A DNA stretch of 64,000 nt from Acinetobacter sp. ANC 4910 (GCF_004331035.1 NZ_SJNT01000006.1:62001-126000), one strand, 5' to 3'; shown: positions 1 to 9,040, counted from the first letter of the stretch. Made by a program: numbers and translations. Notes: a model not told the origin generated them from the sequence alone.

Positions 1-815
1 ACCCCTTTCGGCTTACCTGTAGAACCCGAGGTATATAAAATAAATAAGGGATCTTCCGCCTTCATGGGTTCAGGTGGGCAAATGTCATTTACCGACATAA
101 TTTCCATGTGATACCACAAATCACGCGGGACTTTCATCTCAATCGGATTGCCCGTACGGTGTACCACGATTACATTTTGCACCGACTCTGTACCCGCCAA
201 ACTTAAAGCAGCATCGACATTCTCTTTCAGGAAAATCGGTTTGCCACCTCGCATGCCTGAGTCAGCCGTAATCACGATTTTCGCCTGACTGTCTTCAATT
301 CGACTGGCCAAAGAATCGGGAGAAAATCCACCAAAAACCACGCAGTGCACGGCACCAATACGCGCGCAAGCCAACATCGAAATGGCAGCTTCCGACACCA
401 TGGGCATATACAGCACCACCCGATCACCTTTTTTAACCCCATTTTTCTTCAACACATTGGCAAATCGACACACTTCATTGTGCAATTCCAGATACGAAAT
501 TATTTTATGCCGTGAAGGATGGTCTCCCTCCCAAATAATGGCAGGTTTATACGGATGTTCTTTTAAGTGTCGATCTAGGCAGTTGGCACAGACATTCAAT
601 TCACCATCGGCAAACCATTCAATTTTAAAGTTCTCTTTATCAAAATTGGTATTTTTGACTTGGGTAAATGGGGTGATCCAATCTAATTTTTGTGCTTGCT
701 CTGCCCAAAAATCTTCAGGATGCTCAATGGATTGCTGATAACGTTCAAAATATTCGGCTTCATTGGTACGTGCAGTTTTTTTAAATTCTTCTGGAACAGG
801 ATAGACTTCTTTCAT
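1..815 (-). CDS. acs: acetyl-CoA synthetase, N-terminal part (cut by window edge)
   Basis: AMP-forming acetate:CoA ligase, which activates acetate to acetyl-CoA through acetyl-AMP. Only about the first 271 residues are inside the window. Visible are the Acs N-terminal domain, the block [15 protein letters not shown], a [10 protein letters not shown] block, and at the window edge the adenylate-forming P-loop [11 protein letters not shown]. The long N-terminal domain and these blocks fit Acs better than other AMP-binding ligases; propionyl-CoA synthetase is the main alternative. Two in-frame ATGs lie six bases apart (821 and 815). The inner one is chosen because AAGGAAG then sits 7 nt upstream. 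It is transcribed away from the DUF805 gene. Confidence 0.9.
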   Translation of the reverse strand, partial: MKEVYPVPEEFKKTARTNEAEYFERYQQSIEHPEDFWAEQAQKLDWITPFTQVKNTNFDKENFKIEWFADGELNVCANCLDRHLKEHPYKPAIIWEGDHPSRHKIISYLELHNEVCRFANVLKKNGVKKGDRVVLYMPMVSEAAISMLACARIGAVHCVVFGGFSPDSLASRIEDSQAKIVITADSGMRGGKPIFLKENVDAALSLAGTESVQNVIVVHRTGNPIEMKVPRDLWYHMEIMSVNDICPPEPMKAEDPLFILYTSGSTGKPKG

Positions 816-838
816 ATTCATACTTCCTTGATCTTTTT

Positions 839-855
839 CATCTCATCACGAGATG
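839..855 (-). repeat. short dyad in acs leader
   Basis: Six-base inverted repeat CATCTC/GAGATG with a 5-base loop, about 25 bases upstream of the acs start. It could form a small hairpin in the 5' leader or be an operator. The sequence shows only the dyad; any role is a guess. Confidence 0.25.
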
Positions 856-1105
856 TATGCCACGTTATAGATTTTTTATTGCCACATCCGGGCAGTATTC
901 AGGCTATTTTTTAGACACTACAATCATGCTTTGGTCGTTTATTATTTATACAGCTTAAATTCACAATATGAAATCCGATCTCTAGAAAAACTTTCGATGA
1001 ATCAGTGTCTGGCGCTTAAAATCATCTTATAATTTTCCTGAAATGCCACGTATCTGCTTTTGCAAAACGCAACATTTCATTACCGAATCTACACTGGGAA
1101 AGCCT

Positions 1106-1687
1106 ATGAGCACTCCGCAAACATCCCCTTTTTTCTCACGCAATGTCACACCTCAAAATGAAAATCCCTTATCTACGCAAGGGCGCTTTGGTCGGCTAAG
1201 CCTGATTGCATGGAGCGGTTTTCTCAATCTGATCACTTTTTTTGCCACACTGGCATTAAGCCTGTTCCTCGGAATTTTTAACTTCAGCACCTATTCTTTA
1301 GAAAGCAATCTGTTACAAACCTTTTTAAGTGTGGCTGGGCTCGGTTTTTGGGTCATTTTCATCCTGTATTTTTATTTCAGTTTGGTGATTATGATCCGTC
1401 GTCTACACGATCTAAACAAATCAGGCTGGATGCTGTTGTTGTTCTTCATTCCGCTCATTAATTTTTTTATGGCACTTTATGTGTTATTGGCTTCGGGTAC
1501 AGCAGGTTTAAATCAATACGGCGCCCCGCGCACGACACCTGTTTGGGAAAAAATTCTAGCGTGGCTGATGATCATTTTATTTATGCTCAGTTTTATGGCT
1601 TCTGGAAGTTTTATTTCTTATATGATGGGGGCAGGTGAACTGGAAACCCCGCAAGAAGTGATTCAAAAAGGCACTGAATATTTTTAA
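1106..1687 (+). CDS. DUF805 family inner-membrane protein
   Basis: About 193 residues, no known reaction. The DUF805 signature is clear: RRLHDLNKSGW after the second hydrophobic segment, and a GTAGLNQYG-like block after the third. Four hydrophobic stretches are visible: two in the N-terminal half, one after the signature (MLLLFFIPLINFF), and one near the C-terminus, so it is an integral inner-membrane protein. An in-frame start exists at 1043, but the ATG at 1106 (MSTPQTSPFF) has a GGGA-rich stretch just upstream and removes an unconvincing Cys-rich leader. It stands alone between the divergent acs and the mscS gene; transport or envelope function is only suspected for the family. Confidence 0.75.
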   Translation: MSTPQTSPFFSRNVTPQNENPLSTQGRFGRLSLIAWSGFLNLITFFATLALSLFLGIFNFSTYSLESNLLQTFLSVAGLGFWVIFILYFYFSLVIMIRRLHDLNKSGWMLLLFFIPLINFFMALYVLLASGTAGLNQYGAPRTTPVWEKILAWLMIILFMLSFMASGSFISYMMGAGELETPQEVIQKGTEYF

Positions 1688-1792
1688 CGGCTGCCCAACT
1701 CGCTAAAGCTGTATAACTTCAGTTGCATTCAGTTATCTTTCTGGCACTTTTCAGGCAAAATAGCGACAAATTTAAATTGTTTCGGATCTCCT

Positions 1793-2779
1793 GTGGCAGA
1801 ACAACAACACAACCTGAGCGACGTTGCTCAGGGAACCTCTCAAATGATACAAGAAGCAGGTGCAAAAACGGCTGAAACCGTGATTGCACATACTGCAAAA
1901 TATAATGATGCCTATACCACCATTGATAAAATCATGGCCAGTTTTTGGGAACGCGTACCTTATTTTTGTATCGCACTGGTTGTTGTAATTATTTTCTGGT
2001 TGCTCTCTAAAGTCTTTAAGTTCTTTGTCCGTAAAACTTTAGAAAACCGCTCGTACACACGTCAAAATCTGGTGCTGGTATTGAATCGCGTCGGAACCAG
2101 TATCATTATTTTCTTTGGTTTCCTGATTGCCATGGTCATTGCTATTCCGGGCTTTACACCGGGACAACTCATGAGTGCCTTGGGAATTGGTTCGGTAGCG
2201 ATCGGTTTTGCTTTCAAAGATATTTTTCAAAATATGCTATCAGGTATTCTGATTTTACTCGGTGAACCGTTCCGTATAGGCGATGATATTATTGTCAATA
2301 ATATGGAAGGTACAGTCGAAGATATTCAGATTCGCGCGACCTTCTTACGCTCAAATGATGGACGCCGTATTGTGATTCCAAATGCAACCGTCTATACCAG
2401 TCCTGTTACGGTGAATACCGCCTACCAACGTCGTCGTTGCGAGTTTATGGTGGGTATTGGTTATGAAGATGATGAACAAAAAGCCAAAAACATTATTACT
2501 GCCATTTTAGATAAAAATCGTAATGTCCTCAGTCAGCCTGGATTTACCGTGAATGTCACTGCATTGGCTGATTTTTCGGTGAATCTGACCGTACGTTGGT
2601 GGATTGATACCACAGAAACCAATATTGCAGCATCAATCAGTGAAATTCAGGCTGAAGTCAAACGTGCCTTTAATGAACACGACATTAATATTCCTTACCC
2701 TGTACAGGAGGTGAAAGTCCACCGTGACCAGAACCTGCCTTACATAAAGTCCGAAACTTCAGGCAAACAAACGACCTAA
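1793..2779 (+). CDS. MscS-family mechanosensitive ion channel
   Basis: Small-conductance mechanosensitive channel, 328 residues, inner membrane; the family releases solutes on hypo-osmotic shock. Order: a short soluble N-terminus (1-55), two hydrophobic helices (about 57-80 and 97-122), then the Gly/Ala-rich pore helix around LGIGSVAIGFAFKDIFQN (about 130-150), followed by the beta domain (EPFRIGDDIIV, GTVEDIQIRATFLRSNDGRR, IPNATVYTSPVTVNT) and an alpha/beta C-terminal domain. The start is GTG with GGA 6 bases upstream. Its 3' end overlaps the convergent rsmE by 21 bases. Confidence 0.9.
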   Translation: MAEQQHNLSDVAQGTSQMIQEAGAKTAETVIAHTAKYNDAYTTIDKIMASFWERVPYFCIALVVVIIFWLLSKVFKFFVRKTLENRSYTRQNLVLVLNRVGTSIIIFFGFLIAMVIAIPGFTPGQLMSALGIGSVAIGFAFKDIFQNMLSGILILLGEPFRIGDDIIVNNMEGTVEDIQIRATFLRSNDGRRIVIPNATVYTSPVTVNTAYQRRRCEFMVGIGYEDDEQKAKNIITAILDKNRNVLSQPGFTVNVTALADFSVNLTVRWWIDTTETNIAASISEIQAEVKRAFNEHDINIPYPVQEVKVHRDQNLPYIKSETSGKQTT

Positions 2780-3466
2780 AATATAGGAAATTGCGGTTTC
2801 CGTTCTTAAAATACGGTTGCCTAAGCTCACCGCTTGGCAGCCGTTTTTTTCGAGCAACTCAATCTCATAAGGAATAAAGCCGCCTTCTGGACCAATCAAC
2901 AAAGTACACGCATGTGTAATCGCATTTGGCATAGTCATGCCCGCATATGGGTGCGCCACATAAGCAGGTTTTTCAGGCGTAATCCATGTGGGTAATACAT
3001 CTTCCACAAAAGGTTTAAAACGCTTATAAATTTCAATTTTTGGTGCAACAGTATCGCCCGCTTGCTCTAATCCCAAAGTCACGTATTGATCAATCTGCTG
3101 TAAAAATGGCGTTTGCCAATAGCTTTTATCCACCCGATAACTATGTAGCAATACTATTTTTTCTACCCCTATCGTTACGCTATCCATGATTAAACGTCGC
3201 AATACTTTCGGACGTGGCATCGCCACAATTAAAGTGACAGGCAATTTAGCAGGTACAGGTTCTGTCTGAATGGGTTTCACTTGAATGACCCCATCACTGA
3301 TCATCAGAACTTCGGTTAAATAACGTTGACCTTCACGTATCCCAACTTTTAAACGATCGCCCACCTGTACATTCAAATGGGTACGTAAGTGCTCTAACTG
3401 GCGAGTGGACGTAATAGACCAGACTTCAGATTCGGTTTGGCGTGGGTCTAACAGAACGATATTCAT
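2759..3466 (-). CDS. rsmE: 16S rRNA m3U1498 methyltransferase RsmE
   Basis: SPOUT-class methyltransferase that methylates N3 of U1498 in 16S rRNA with SAM. At 235 residues it is close to the usual family length. An N-terminal PUA-like domain is followed by the trefoil-knot SAM site: LLIGPEGGF near residues 180-190, then SLGNRILRTETA. It lies downstream of waaA on the same strand, but a 221-base gap with structured sequence (3573-3664) separates them, so co-transcription is uncertain. It ends convergently over the mscS 3' end. Confidence 0.92.
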   Translation of the reverse strand: MNIVLLDPRQTESEVWSITSTRQLEHLRTHLNVQVGDRLKVGIREGQRYLTEVLMISDGVIQVKPIQTEPVPAKLPVTLIVAMPRPKVLRRLIMDSVTIGVEKIVLLHSYRVDKSYWQTPFLQQIDQYVTLGLEQAGDTVAPKIEIYKRFKPFVEDVLPTWITPEKPAYVAHPYAGMTMPNAITHACTLLIGPEGGFIPYEIELLEKNGCQAVSLGNRILRTETAISYILGRLFA

Positions 3467-3572
3467 AAGATGATACAGCTAATTTAAATTGAAATAACTC
3501 GTAATATTCAAAAACTTCATTCATAGCCGCAAAAATCACTCTATAAATTTAGAGCCATTGTGTAGGCATTAC

Positions 3573-3664
3573 CCTACTTTTGAAAGAGCAAAAGTAGGCA
3601 AAACTCTCTGTTAGGCTAATGGTATGTCCCTATACCACAGCCTAACGGTGGCATCCATGCCACC
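3573..3664 (-). repeat. structured intergenic element of three consecutive hairpins
   Basis: Three perfect inverted repeats in a row: CCTACTTTT/AAAAGTAGG (3573-3581 with 3590-3598), TTAGGCT/AGCCTAA enclosing GGTAT/ATACC (3611-3645), and GGTGGCAT/ATGCCACC (3647-3664). Read on the minus strand, two hairpins carry GGA at their tips (AGGGAC and ATGGAT). It lies between the waaA stop and the rsmE start. The tip motif is shared with the element at 36160-36340, suggesting one family. Could be a REP-like repeat, an RNA-processing element or a regulatory leader of rsmE. Confidence 0.55.
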
Positions 3665-3687
3665 TCCACTTTTCAAATTACGAGAGC

Positions 3688-4995
3688 TTATAAATAGCCA
3701 TCAATTGCTTGAATATGCTTGTGCAAAGAGCCTTTATTCAACTGCATAATCTGTTGTGCAGCTCGATTCAACTGTTGGGCTTGTTCAGCATCTGCTAATA
3801 ACTGCATCAGTACAACAGCGGCTTGCTCCGCAGTTTCAACCACTTTCACTGCATCGGCATGTAAAAATTCATCCACAATGGTTTGGAAATTAAAATAGTT
3901 TTTCCCCAATACGGTCGGGATATCTAAGGCAATCGGCTCTAAAATATTATGCCCACCACCCGGTTCATTCAACGAACCACCAACAAAACATGCATCCGAT
4001 AAGGCATACCACAACCACAGTTCACCCATTGAGTCAGCTAAGTAGACTTGGCTATCCGCCGCTATTTCTTGCCCTAAACTTCGACGCGTGGTGTTTAAAT
4101 TTAAACTTTGTGCAACTGCAAAAACCTCATCGAAGCGTTCAGGGTGCCGTGGTACCACAATGCACAACAATTCAGGCTGTGCATCTAAATATGGCTTTAA
4201 AGCACTTAACAATTTTTGTTCTTCAGGTGCATGGGTACTGGCAAGGACCACAATCTTACGCCCAGCAAGTGACCATTCTTGTTTCAACTGAGCCGCCCGT
4301 TTGACAAACGATTCAGGTGCATGAATATCAAACTTAATACTGCCCACCACCTGTGTTACCGACTGAGCTGCACCTAACTGGATAAAGCGCTCCGCCGTTG
4401 CTCTGTCTTGTGCCAAGAGCTGATCTAGCCCGTGTAACATCGCGCGAGTTAAACCCGACACTTTGGCATAGCCTTGTGCTGATTTTTCCGAGAGACGTGC
4501 ATTGACCAGAATCGAAGGAACCTTAAAGATCTGTGCCTGATCCAATAAGTTTGGCCATAATTCAGTTTCAACTAGAATTAAAATCTTCGGTTGATATTTT
4601 TGAAAAAAAGCCTGTACCAAACCCTTTTGATCGGCAGGTAAATACACCGCTTGAAACAAAGCATCATAGGGTGCTTTATTAAATAGCGACTTGGCGCGTG
4701 CCTGACCCGTTTTGGTGGTATTGGTCACCAAGACGGAATGACCTTGTTTTAAATAATGTTCAATTAAAGGCTGTGCCGCATTAGTTTCACCCACAGAAAC
4801 CGCATGAAACCAAATTGCCTTGAGGTTTTTAGGGGTTTGAAATGGACCAAACCGTTCGACACATTCCTGATGGTAAGCGCCTTGATCTTGCGCCCGTTTT
4901 TTGATTCGCCATTGATATAGCGGTTTAATCATTGCGAGTGCTGCGTTATACCAAAAAGGAGTAGCCAAATATGTGCTCCAAAAAAACGATTGCAA
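3688..4995 (-). CDS. waaA: 3-deoxy-D-manno-octulosonic acid transferase (Kdo transferase)
   Basis: GT30 glycosyltransferase that adds Kdo from CMP-Kdo to lipid IV-A, an essential step in lipid A/LOS inner-core assembly at the cytoplasmic face of the inner membrane. 435 residues. Visible: a hydrophobic N-terminal anchor, FHAVSVGETNAAQPL (about 62-76) with the conserved Glu, the LVETELWPNLL block, CIVVPRHPERF, and the C-terminal nucleotide-sugar block GGSLNEPGGGHNILEPIA. All are typical of WaaA/KdtA. It is a single gene here. Whether one or two Kdo residues are added cannot be read from sequence. Confidence 0.93.
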   Translation of the reverse strand: MQSFFWSTYLATPFWYNAALAMIKPLYQWRIKKRAQDQGAYHQECVERFGPFQTPKNLKAIWFHAVSVGETNAAQPLIEHYLKQGHSVLVTNTTKTGQARAKSLFNKAPYDALFQAVYLPADQKGLVQAFFQKYQPKILILVETELWPNLLDQAQIFKVPSILVNARLSEKSAQGYAKVSGLTRAMLHGLDQLLAQDRATAERFIQLGAAQSVTQVVGSIKFDIHAPESFVKRAAQLKQEWSLAGRKIVVLASTHAPEEQKLLSALKPYLDAQPELLCIVVPRHPERFDEVFAVAQSLNLNTTRRSLGQEIAADSQVYLADSMGELWLWYALSDACFVGGSLNEPGGGHNILEPIALDIPTVLGKNYFNFQTIVDEFLHADAVKVVETAEQAAVVLMQLLADAEQAQQLNRAAQQIMQLNKGSLHKHIQAIDGYL

Positions 4996-5066
4996 ATAAA
5001 ACAGCGCAATTTATCACATAGAATAAATTGCGCTGTTATCTTGTCGTGAATTTAGCCGAAAAGCAA

Positions 5067-6146
5067 TTAAACCGCCGCAGTTTCCGTTTCAGCTAAAGTT
5101 GGATAATCAATATATCCTGTTGCCACATCCGTCCCAATCATGTTTTCCAATTTGAGTTCATTCAACGGTGCATCAGCAACCAAACGCTCATACAAGTCTG
5201 GATTGGCAATATAATCTTTACCCCAAGACACTGCATCAGCCTGCCCTGTTGCTAACAGATCAATCGCATCTTCACGGCTTAAACGCATATTGGCAATCAA
5301 TGGTACACCACCTGAACGTTGTTTCAAGTACGTGCTAATACTGTCATCTGCCAAATATTCACGCGTGAAGAAGAATGCAATCTGACGCTGACCCAGTTGC
5401 TCTAGCGCATAACCAAAGGTTTCACGTGGATCATTATCGCCCATGTCATGCTCATCGCAACGCGGAGCTAAATGAACTCCAACACGACCTGCACCCCAGA
5501 CTTCAATCATTACATCGACCACTTCAAGCAACAAACGTGCGCGGTTTTCTACGCTGCCACCATATTGGTCTTCACGTAAATTGGTTGAACTTTGCAAGAA
5601 CTGGTCAATCAAATAACCATTGGCAGCATGCAGTTCCACACCATCAAAACCTGCCGCTTTGGCATAAACTGCTGCTTGTTTGTATTGTTCAACAATGCTC
5701 TGAATTTCCGCAATTTCTAAAGCACGTGGCACCACATATTCACGTTTTGGACGCAATAAACTGACATAACCTTTTTGTTGTACGTTACTTGCCGAAACAG
5801 GCGTTTCACCATTCAACAAATCAGGATGCGATACACGACCGACATGCCACAACTGCGCCACAATTAAGCCATCTTTGGCATGTACCGCCTGAGTGACCTG
5901 TTTCCAGCCTTCAACTTGCGCTTCATTAAACAGCCCCGGCGTATTCAAATAACCATTGGCTTCTTCAGAAATGACCGTCGCTTCAGAAATAATCAAACCT
6001 GCACTCGCACGCTGTGCATAATATTCCGCCATCATGGCAGTTGGTACGCGGTCTGCTGTAGCACGACTACGGGTTAACGGTGCCATAATCACGCGGTTTT
6101 TTAAGTGTAGATCACCCAAAGTTAAAGGAGTATTCAGTTCAGCCAT
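5067..6146 (-). CDS. Old Yellow Enzyme family FMN ene-reductase (NemA/XenA-like)
   Basis: FMN-dependent NAD(P)H oxidoreductase, 359 residues, expected to reduce activated alkenes, maleimides, quinones or nitro compounds. The TIM-barrel features are clear: MAPLTRSRA near the N-terminus, QLWHVGRVSHPD, the substrate-binding pair in ELHAANGYL followed by QFLQSSTNLR, and YGGSVENRARLLLEV. A longer in-frame GTG start at 6164 exists, but ATG 6146 has GAGG 5 bases upstream. It lies 26 bases downstream of the ArsR-type gene on the same strand, so the two probably form an operon in which the regulator responds to electrophiles. Substrate is not readable. Confidence 0.9.
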   Translation of the reverse strand: MAELNTPLTLGDLHLKNRVIMAPLTRSRATADRVPTAMMAEYYAQRASAGLIISEATVISEEANGYLNTPGLFNEAQVEGWKQVTQAVHAKDGLIVAQLWHVGRVSHPDLLNGETPVSASNVQQKGYVSLLRPKREYVVPRALEIAEIQSIVEQYKQAAVYAKAAGFDGVELHAANGYLIDQFLQSSTNLREDQYGGSVENRARLLLEVVDVMIEVWGAGRVGVHLAPRCDEHDMGDNDPRETFGYALEQLGQRQIAFFFTREYLADDSISTYLKQRSGGVPLIANMRLSREDAIDLLATGQADAVSWGKDYIANPDLYERLVADAPLNELKLENMIGTDVATGYIDYPTLAETETAAV

Positions 6147-6172
6147 AGTCGCCTCGATCGCCACTTTTTCAA

Positions 6173-6472
6173 TTAAAGTGAACGTTGCAAATGTTCGATA
6201 TATTGCTGAATCAAGGCTTCGTTACGGGAAAAATAAGACCATTGCCCGTATTTTTCGACTTGAATTAAACCTGCTTGCTGGAGCACCGATAGGTGATTGG
6301 ACATGGTCGATTGCGAGACTTTACCTAAACGTTCAATGTGCCCCGCACATACGCCTCGTCTAAAGTCACCACATTCGTCACTCGACAAAAACTGTTCAGG
6401 ATGTTTTAACCATTCCAAAATTTGTCGGCGGGTCGGATTCGCCAATGCTTTAAAAATTAAATCAATATCCAT
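6173..6472 (-). CDS. ArsR-family winged-helix regulator with a Cys pair
   Basis: 99-residue DNA-binding regulator. The ArsR fold is seen in FKALANPTRRQILEWL (about 7-22), a recognition helix SQSTMSNHLSVLQQAG (about 53-68) and a wing ending QWSYFSR. Two cysteines, Cys34 and Cys42, lie in the segment just before the recognition helix, close enough for thiol-based or metal sensing. No classic ArsR metal motif (CVC) is present. It precedes the OYE gene by 26 bases, and dyads upstream (6520-6567) could be its operator. Electrophile sensing is inferred from the neighbour. Confidence 0.85.
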   Translation of the reverse strand: MDIDLIFKALANPTRRQILEWLKHPEQFLSSDECGDFRRGVCAGHIERLGKVSQSTMSNHLSVLQQAGLIQVEKYGQWSYFSRNEALIQQYIEHLQRSL

Positions 6473-6519
6473 AGTTCAGACAGGTTCAATCATGTGCAAG
6501 CTTGATTCAGCTTTTCTTT

Positions 6520-6567
6520 AATATATCGTATTTTTTCGATTTTTATATCGAATATTTTAGATATATT
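6520..6567 (-). promoter_or_regulatory. candidate operator region of the ArsR-OYE operon
   Basis: A perfect 8-base inverted repeat, AATATATC (6520-6527) and GATATATT (6560-6567), frames a very AT-rich stretch holding further half-sites (ATCG 6525-6528 with CGAT 6537-6540; ATATC 6545-6549 with GATAT 6560-6564). It lies 48-95 bases upstream of the ArsR start, where autoregulators usually bind. Only the repeats are seen; binding is inferred. Confidence 0.45.
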
Positions 6568-6613
6568 GTAAAAAACTGCATCAAACTTGTCTAAGTTATT
6601 GATGATACTTGAC

Positions 6614-7709
6614 TTATAAGCCTTGTTTTAAGCTTGCTTCGATAAATTTATCTAAGTCACCATCCAATACTGCACCCGTATTCGAGTTTTCAACACCGGT
6701 ACGTAAATCTTTAATGCGTGAATCATCCAAAACGTATGAACGAATCTGACTGCCCCAACCAATATCCGACTTCGAGTCTTCCAATGCTTGCGCTGCTTCG
6801 TTACGTTTGCTCATTTCCAACTCATACAACTTGGCACGTAACTGTTTCCATGCATGGTCACGGTTGGCATGTTGTGAACGCTGGTTCTGACACGCCACCA
6901 CAATGCCTGTTGGCGCGTGGGTTAAACGTACCGCAGAGTCAGTTTTGTTAATGTGCTGACCACCCGCACCCGAAGCACGGTAGGTATCAGTACGTACATC
7001 AGCAGGATTGATGTCAATTTCAATATTGTCATCCACTTCTGGCGAGACAAACACCGCTGAGAACGAGGTATGACGGCGGTTACCTGAGTCAAATGGCGAT
7101 TTACGCACTAAGCGATGCACACCCGATTCGGTACGTAACCAACCATAAGCATACTCACCTTCGACACGAATCGTTGCTGACTTAATCCCAGCCACATCAC
7201 CGCCTGACTCTTCCATCAATTCAGCTTTGAAACCATGACGTTCAATCCAGCGCATATACATACGCAATAGCATTGAAGCCCAATCTTGTGCCTCTGTACC
7301 GCCTGAACCTGCCTGAATTTCCACATAGCATGGATTCGGGTCCATTGGGTTACTGAACATACGACGGAATTCAAGTTTTGCCAGTTCTTCTTCAGCAGAA
7401 GATAATTCAGCTTGTACATCTGCCAACAAACTTTCATCATCGGCCTCTACCGCCAAATCCAGCATGGCTTGTGCATCTTCAAGTTGTGTAGTCAAACCAT
7501 CCAACACATTTAAAACGTTTTCAAGTTCGCCTTTTTCTTTGGCCATCGCCTGTGCACGGCTTTGGTCATTCCAAATTGTAGGATCTTCTAATTCACGCAG
7601 AACTTCTTCTAAACGCTCTTTCTTTAGATCGTAGTCAAAGATACCCCCGTAATGTTTGACCACGGTCGTTTAAATCTTTTAATTGGTTTAAATACGGATT
7701 AATTTCCAC
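6614..7709 (-). CDS. prfB: peptide chain release factor 2, made by programmed +1 frameshift
   Basis: RF2 recognises UGA and UAA and triggers peptide release. The 364-residue protein is read in two frames. A 24-codon first part starts at GTG 7709 ([10 protein letters not shown], ending RGYL) and hits an in-frame UGA at 7637-7635. Shifting +1 at CUU continues as [12 protein letters not shown] to the stop at 6614. The peptide-release motif GGQ sits in [15 protein letters not shown], and the stop-codon reading motif SPF is in [11 protein letters not shown]. Length and motifs match E. coli RF2. A +1-frame ATG at 7663 exists, but starting there would lose the conserved N-terminus. The GTG start has only a weak GAGAG upstream. 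Confidence 0.95.
7635..7650 (-). promoter_or_regulatory. prfB: RF2 programmed +1 frameshift site
   Basis: Read on the minus strand: a Shine-Dalgarno-like GGGGG, then UAU, then CUU UGA C. This is the classic RF2 recoding signal. When RF2 is scarce the ribosome pauses at UGA, the anti-SD pairs with the G-run, and the tRNA slips from CUU to UUU. RF2 thereby controls its own synthesis. The 24-codon leader reads MEINP-like RF2 sequence, confirming the frame. Confidence 0.95.
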
Positions 7710-7891
7710 GGGAGCTACTCTCAAATCAATAATTAGCTTAAATAGCCCTCAATTATAGCACAGAGCATTTAGAGATTTTTAGCCACTCCTTGCAATTAGG
7801 AATTGACGGCACTGATGGATTTATCAACAATAGCCCCACTTTAAAAAAACATAACACTTTTATAACGACAACCACTTTAGGGGTTTATTGA

Positions 7892-8731
7892 ATGAAACAA
7901 GTTCTTGCCAGCTTAGCTTTGGCACTCATGGCATCCTCAAGTTTTGCCTATGATGCTCAAATTGATACAGGCTTTAGCTATTTTGACCGCGATGATGATA
8001 TCACTGATGCCGAGGGGCAATTTGACCTTACAGGAACCGTCTACTTTAACCCTGTTATGGCAAAAAATGCACCGCTCAACGAAGCTGCATTCTTGGGCCA
8101 CAATAGCAATGCCTCTTTAAGCTATACTTATAATTACTGGGACAGTAAAACGCTATCCGATGGTTTAGGGAACAATGTTTCTCTAGAAAGTAAAGCCCAT
8201 CATATTGGTGCTGGCATAGAATATTTTGTCGAGCAATTTTATTTGAATGGTCAAGTGGGTTTTGGGCAAGCAAAAGATGAAACTAACATTCAATCGGTGC
8301 TTGGTAGCGCTAAATATAAAGACGATTATGATGCTACGACCTACCGCGCCCTAGTCGGTTATATGCCAATCTCCAACTTACTCCTTGCTACAGGGATTGA
8401 TGGCTATCAAGGAGATGAAGACAATGACGATAACCGTTTTGCATTAGCAGCCAAATATGTTGCGCCTGTGGGCCAAGGGCAGTTTATAAATCTTGAAGCC
8501 GATGCTGCTTGGGGAGATATCGACAATATCAACTTAGCGGCCGATTATTACTTTGATCCTGCTTTTAGCTTTGGACTGGCTTATCACATTGAAGATGATG
8601 GTGATGACAATACCGACTTCTTCTCGGTGCGCTCTAAGTATTTCCTCAATCCAAACTTTGCTGTCGGTGGTGCAGTGGGTTTTGGTGATGATGTACAAGG
8701 CTTTAATGTAAATGCCACACTACGTTTTTAA
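7892..8731 (+). CDS. Omp33-36-like outer-membrane porin (first of a tandem pair)
   Basis: 279 residues with a signal peptide (about 1-19, cleaving after SSSFA). The mature part is acidic, with alternating aromatic/polar strands and a C-terminal Phe (NATLRF), as expected for an outer-membrane beta barrel. The segment VYFNPVMAKNAPLNEAAFLG aligns with the next gene and resembles the Acinetobacter Omp33-36 water-channel porin. AGGGG lies 8 bases upstream of the ATG. A strong terminator follows at 8756. Substrate unknown; diffusion of small solutes is inferred from the family. Confidence 0.75.
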   Translation: MKQVLASLALALMASSSFAYDAQIDTGFSYFDRDDDITDAEGQFDLTGTVYFNPVMAKNAPLNEAAFLGHNSNASLSYTYNYWDSKTLSDGLGNNVSLESKAHHIGAGIEYFVEQFYLNGQVGFGQAKDETNIQSVLGSAKYKDDYDATTYRALVGYMPISNLLLATGIDGYQGDEDNDDNRFALAAKYVAPVGQGQFINLEADAAWGDIDNINLAADYYFDPAFSFGLAYHIEDDGDDNTDFFSVRSKYFLNPNFAVGGAVGFGDDVQGFNVNATLRF

Positions 8732-8755
8732 GATTTTCTCTCGTTTTAAGTTCTC

Positions 8756-8784
8756 AAAAAAACACGCCGAATGGCGTGTTTTTT
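8756..8784 (+). terminator. intrinsic terminator after the first porin
   Basis: Perfect stem AACACGCC/GGCGTGTT with loop GAAT, flanked by A- and T-runs, 24 bases after the porin stop codon. It separates transcription of the two porin genes. Confidence 0.9.
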
Positions 8785-8956
8785 AGTATTTTCCGCTTAC
8801 AATTTCGTCGCTTATTTCACCGCTTTGTGTGCTATTCATAGAAAATCCACAATTTTAATAAATCACTACAATTATTAAATTTAATATATATCAAACATTT
8901 AAAAAAAAGTAATTACATAATATTACGCTCGAAACAATTCCGTAACCTTCGTGCTG

Positions 8957-8984
8957 TTGACGCAATTCAGTTTTGCCCTAGACT
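8957..8984 (+). promoter_or_regulatory. candidate sigma-70 promoter of the second porin
   Basis: TTGACG (8957-8962) and TAGACT (8979-8984) with a 16-base spacer, 56 bases before the ATG at 9041. The -35 matches well and the -10 moderately. An AT-rich upstream block could act as an UP element, fitting a highly expressed porin. Confidence 0.5.
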
Positions 8985-9040
8985 AAAAGTGTAACAAAAA
9001 ATTAATTCATTTTTAACCAAATTTCAGAGGGGTCCTTTCC

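Larger units (their letters stand above)
8732..9040 (+). other. porin-porin intergenic region
   Basis: 309 bases. The first 50 hold the terminator of the upstream porin. The middle (about 8850-8930) is very AT-rich. The last third holds a promoter-like pair at 8957-8984 and GAGGGG just upstream of the next ATG. No ORF or further repeat is seen. Confidence 0.6.

Noticed and set aside
1043..1105. N-terminal extension of the DUF805 gene
   Set aside because: In frame but Cys-rich and without a ribosome binding site; the internal ATG at 1106 is better.
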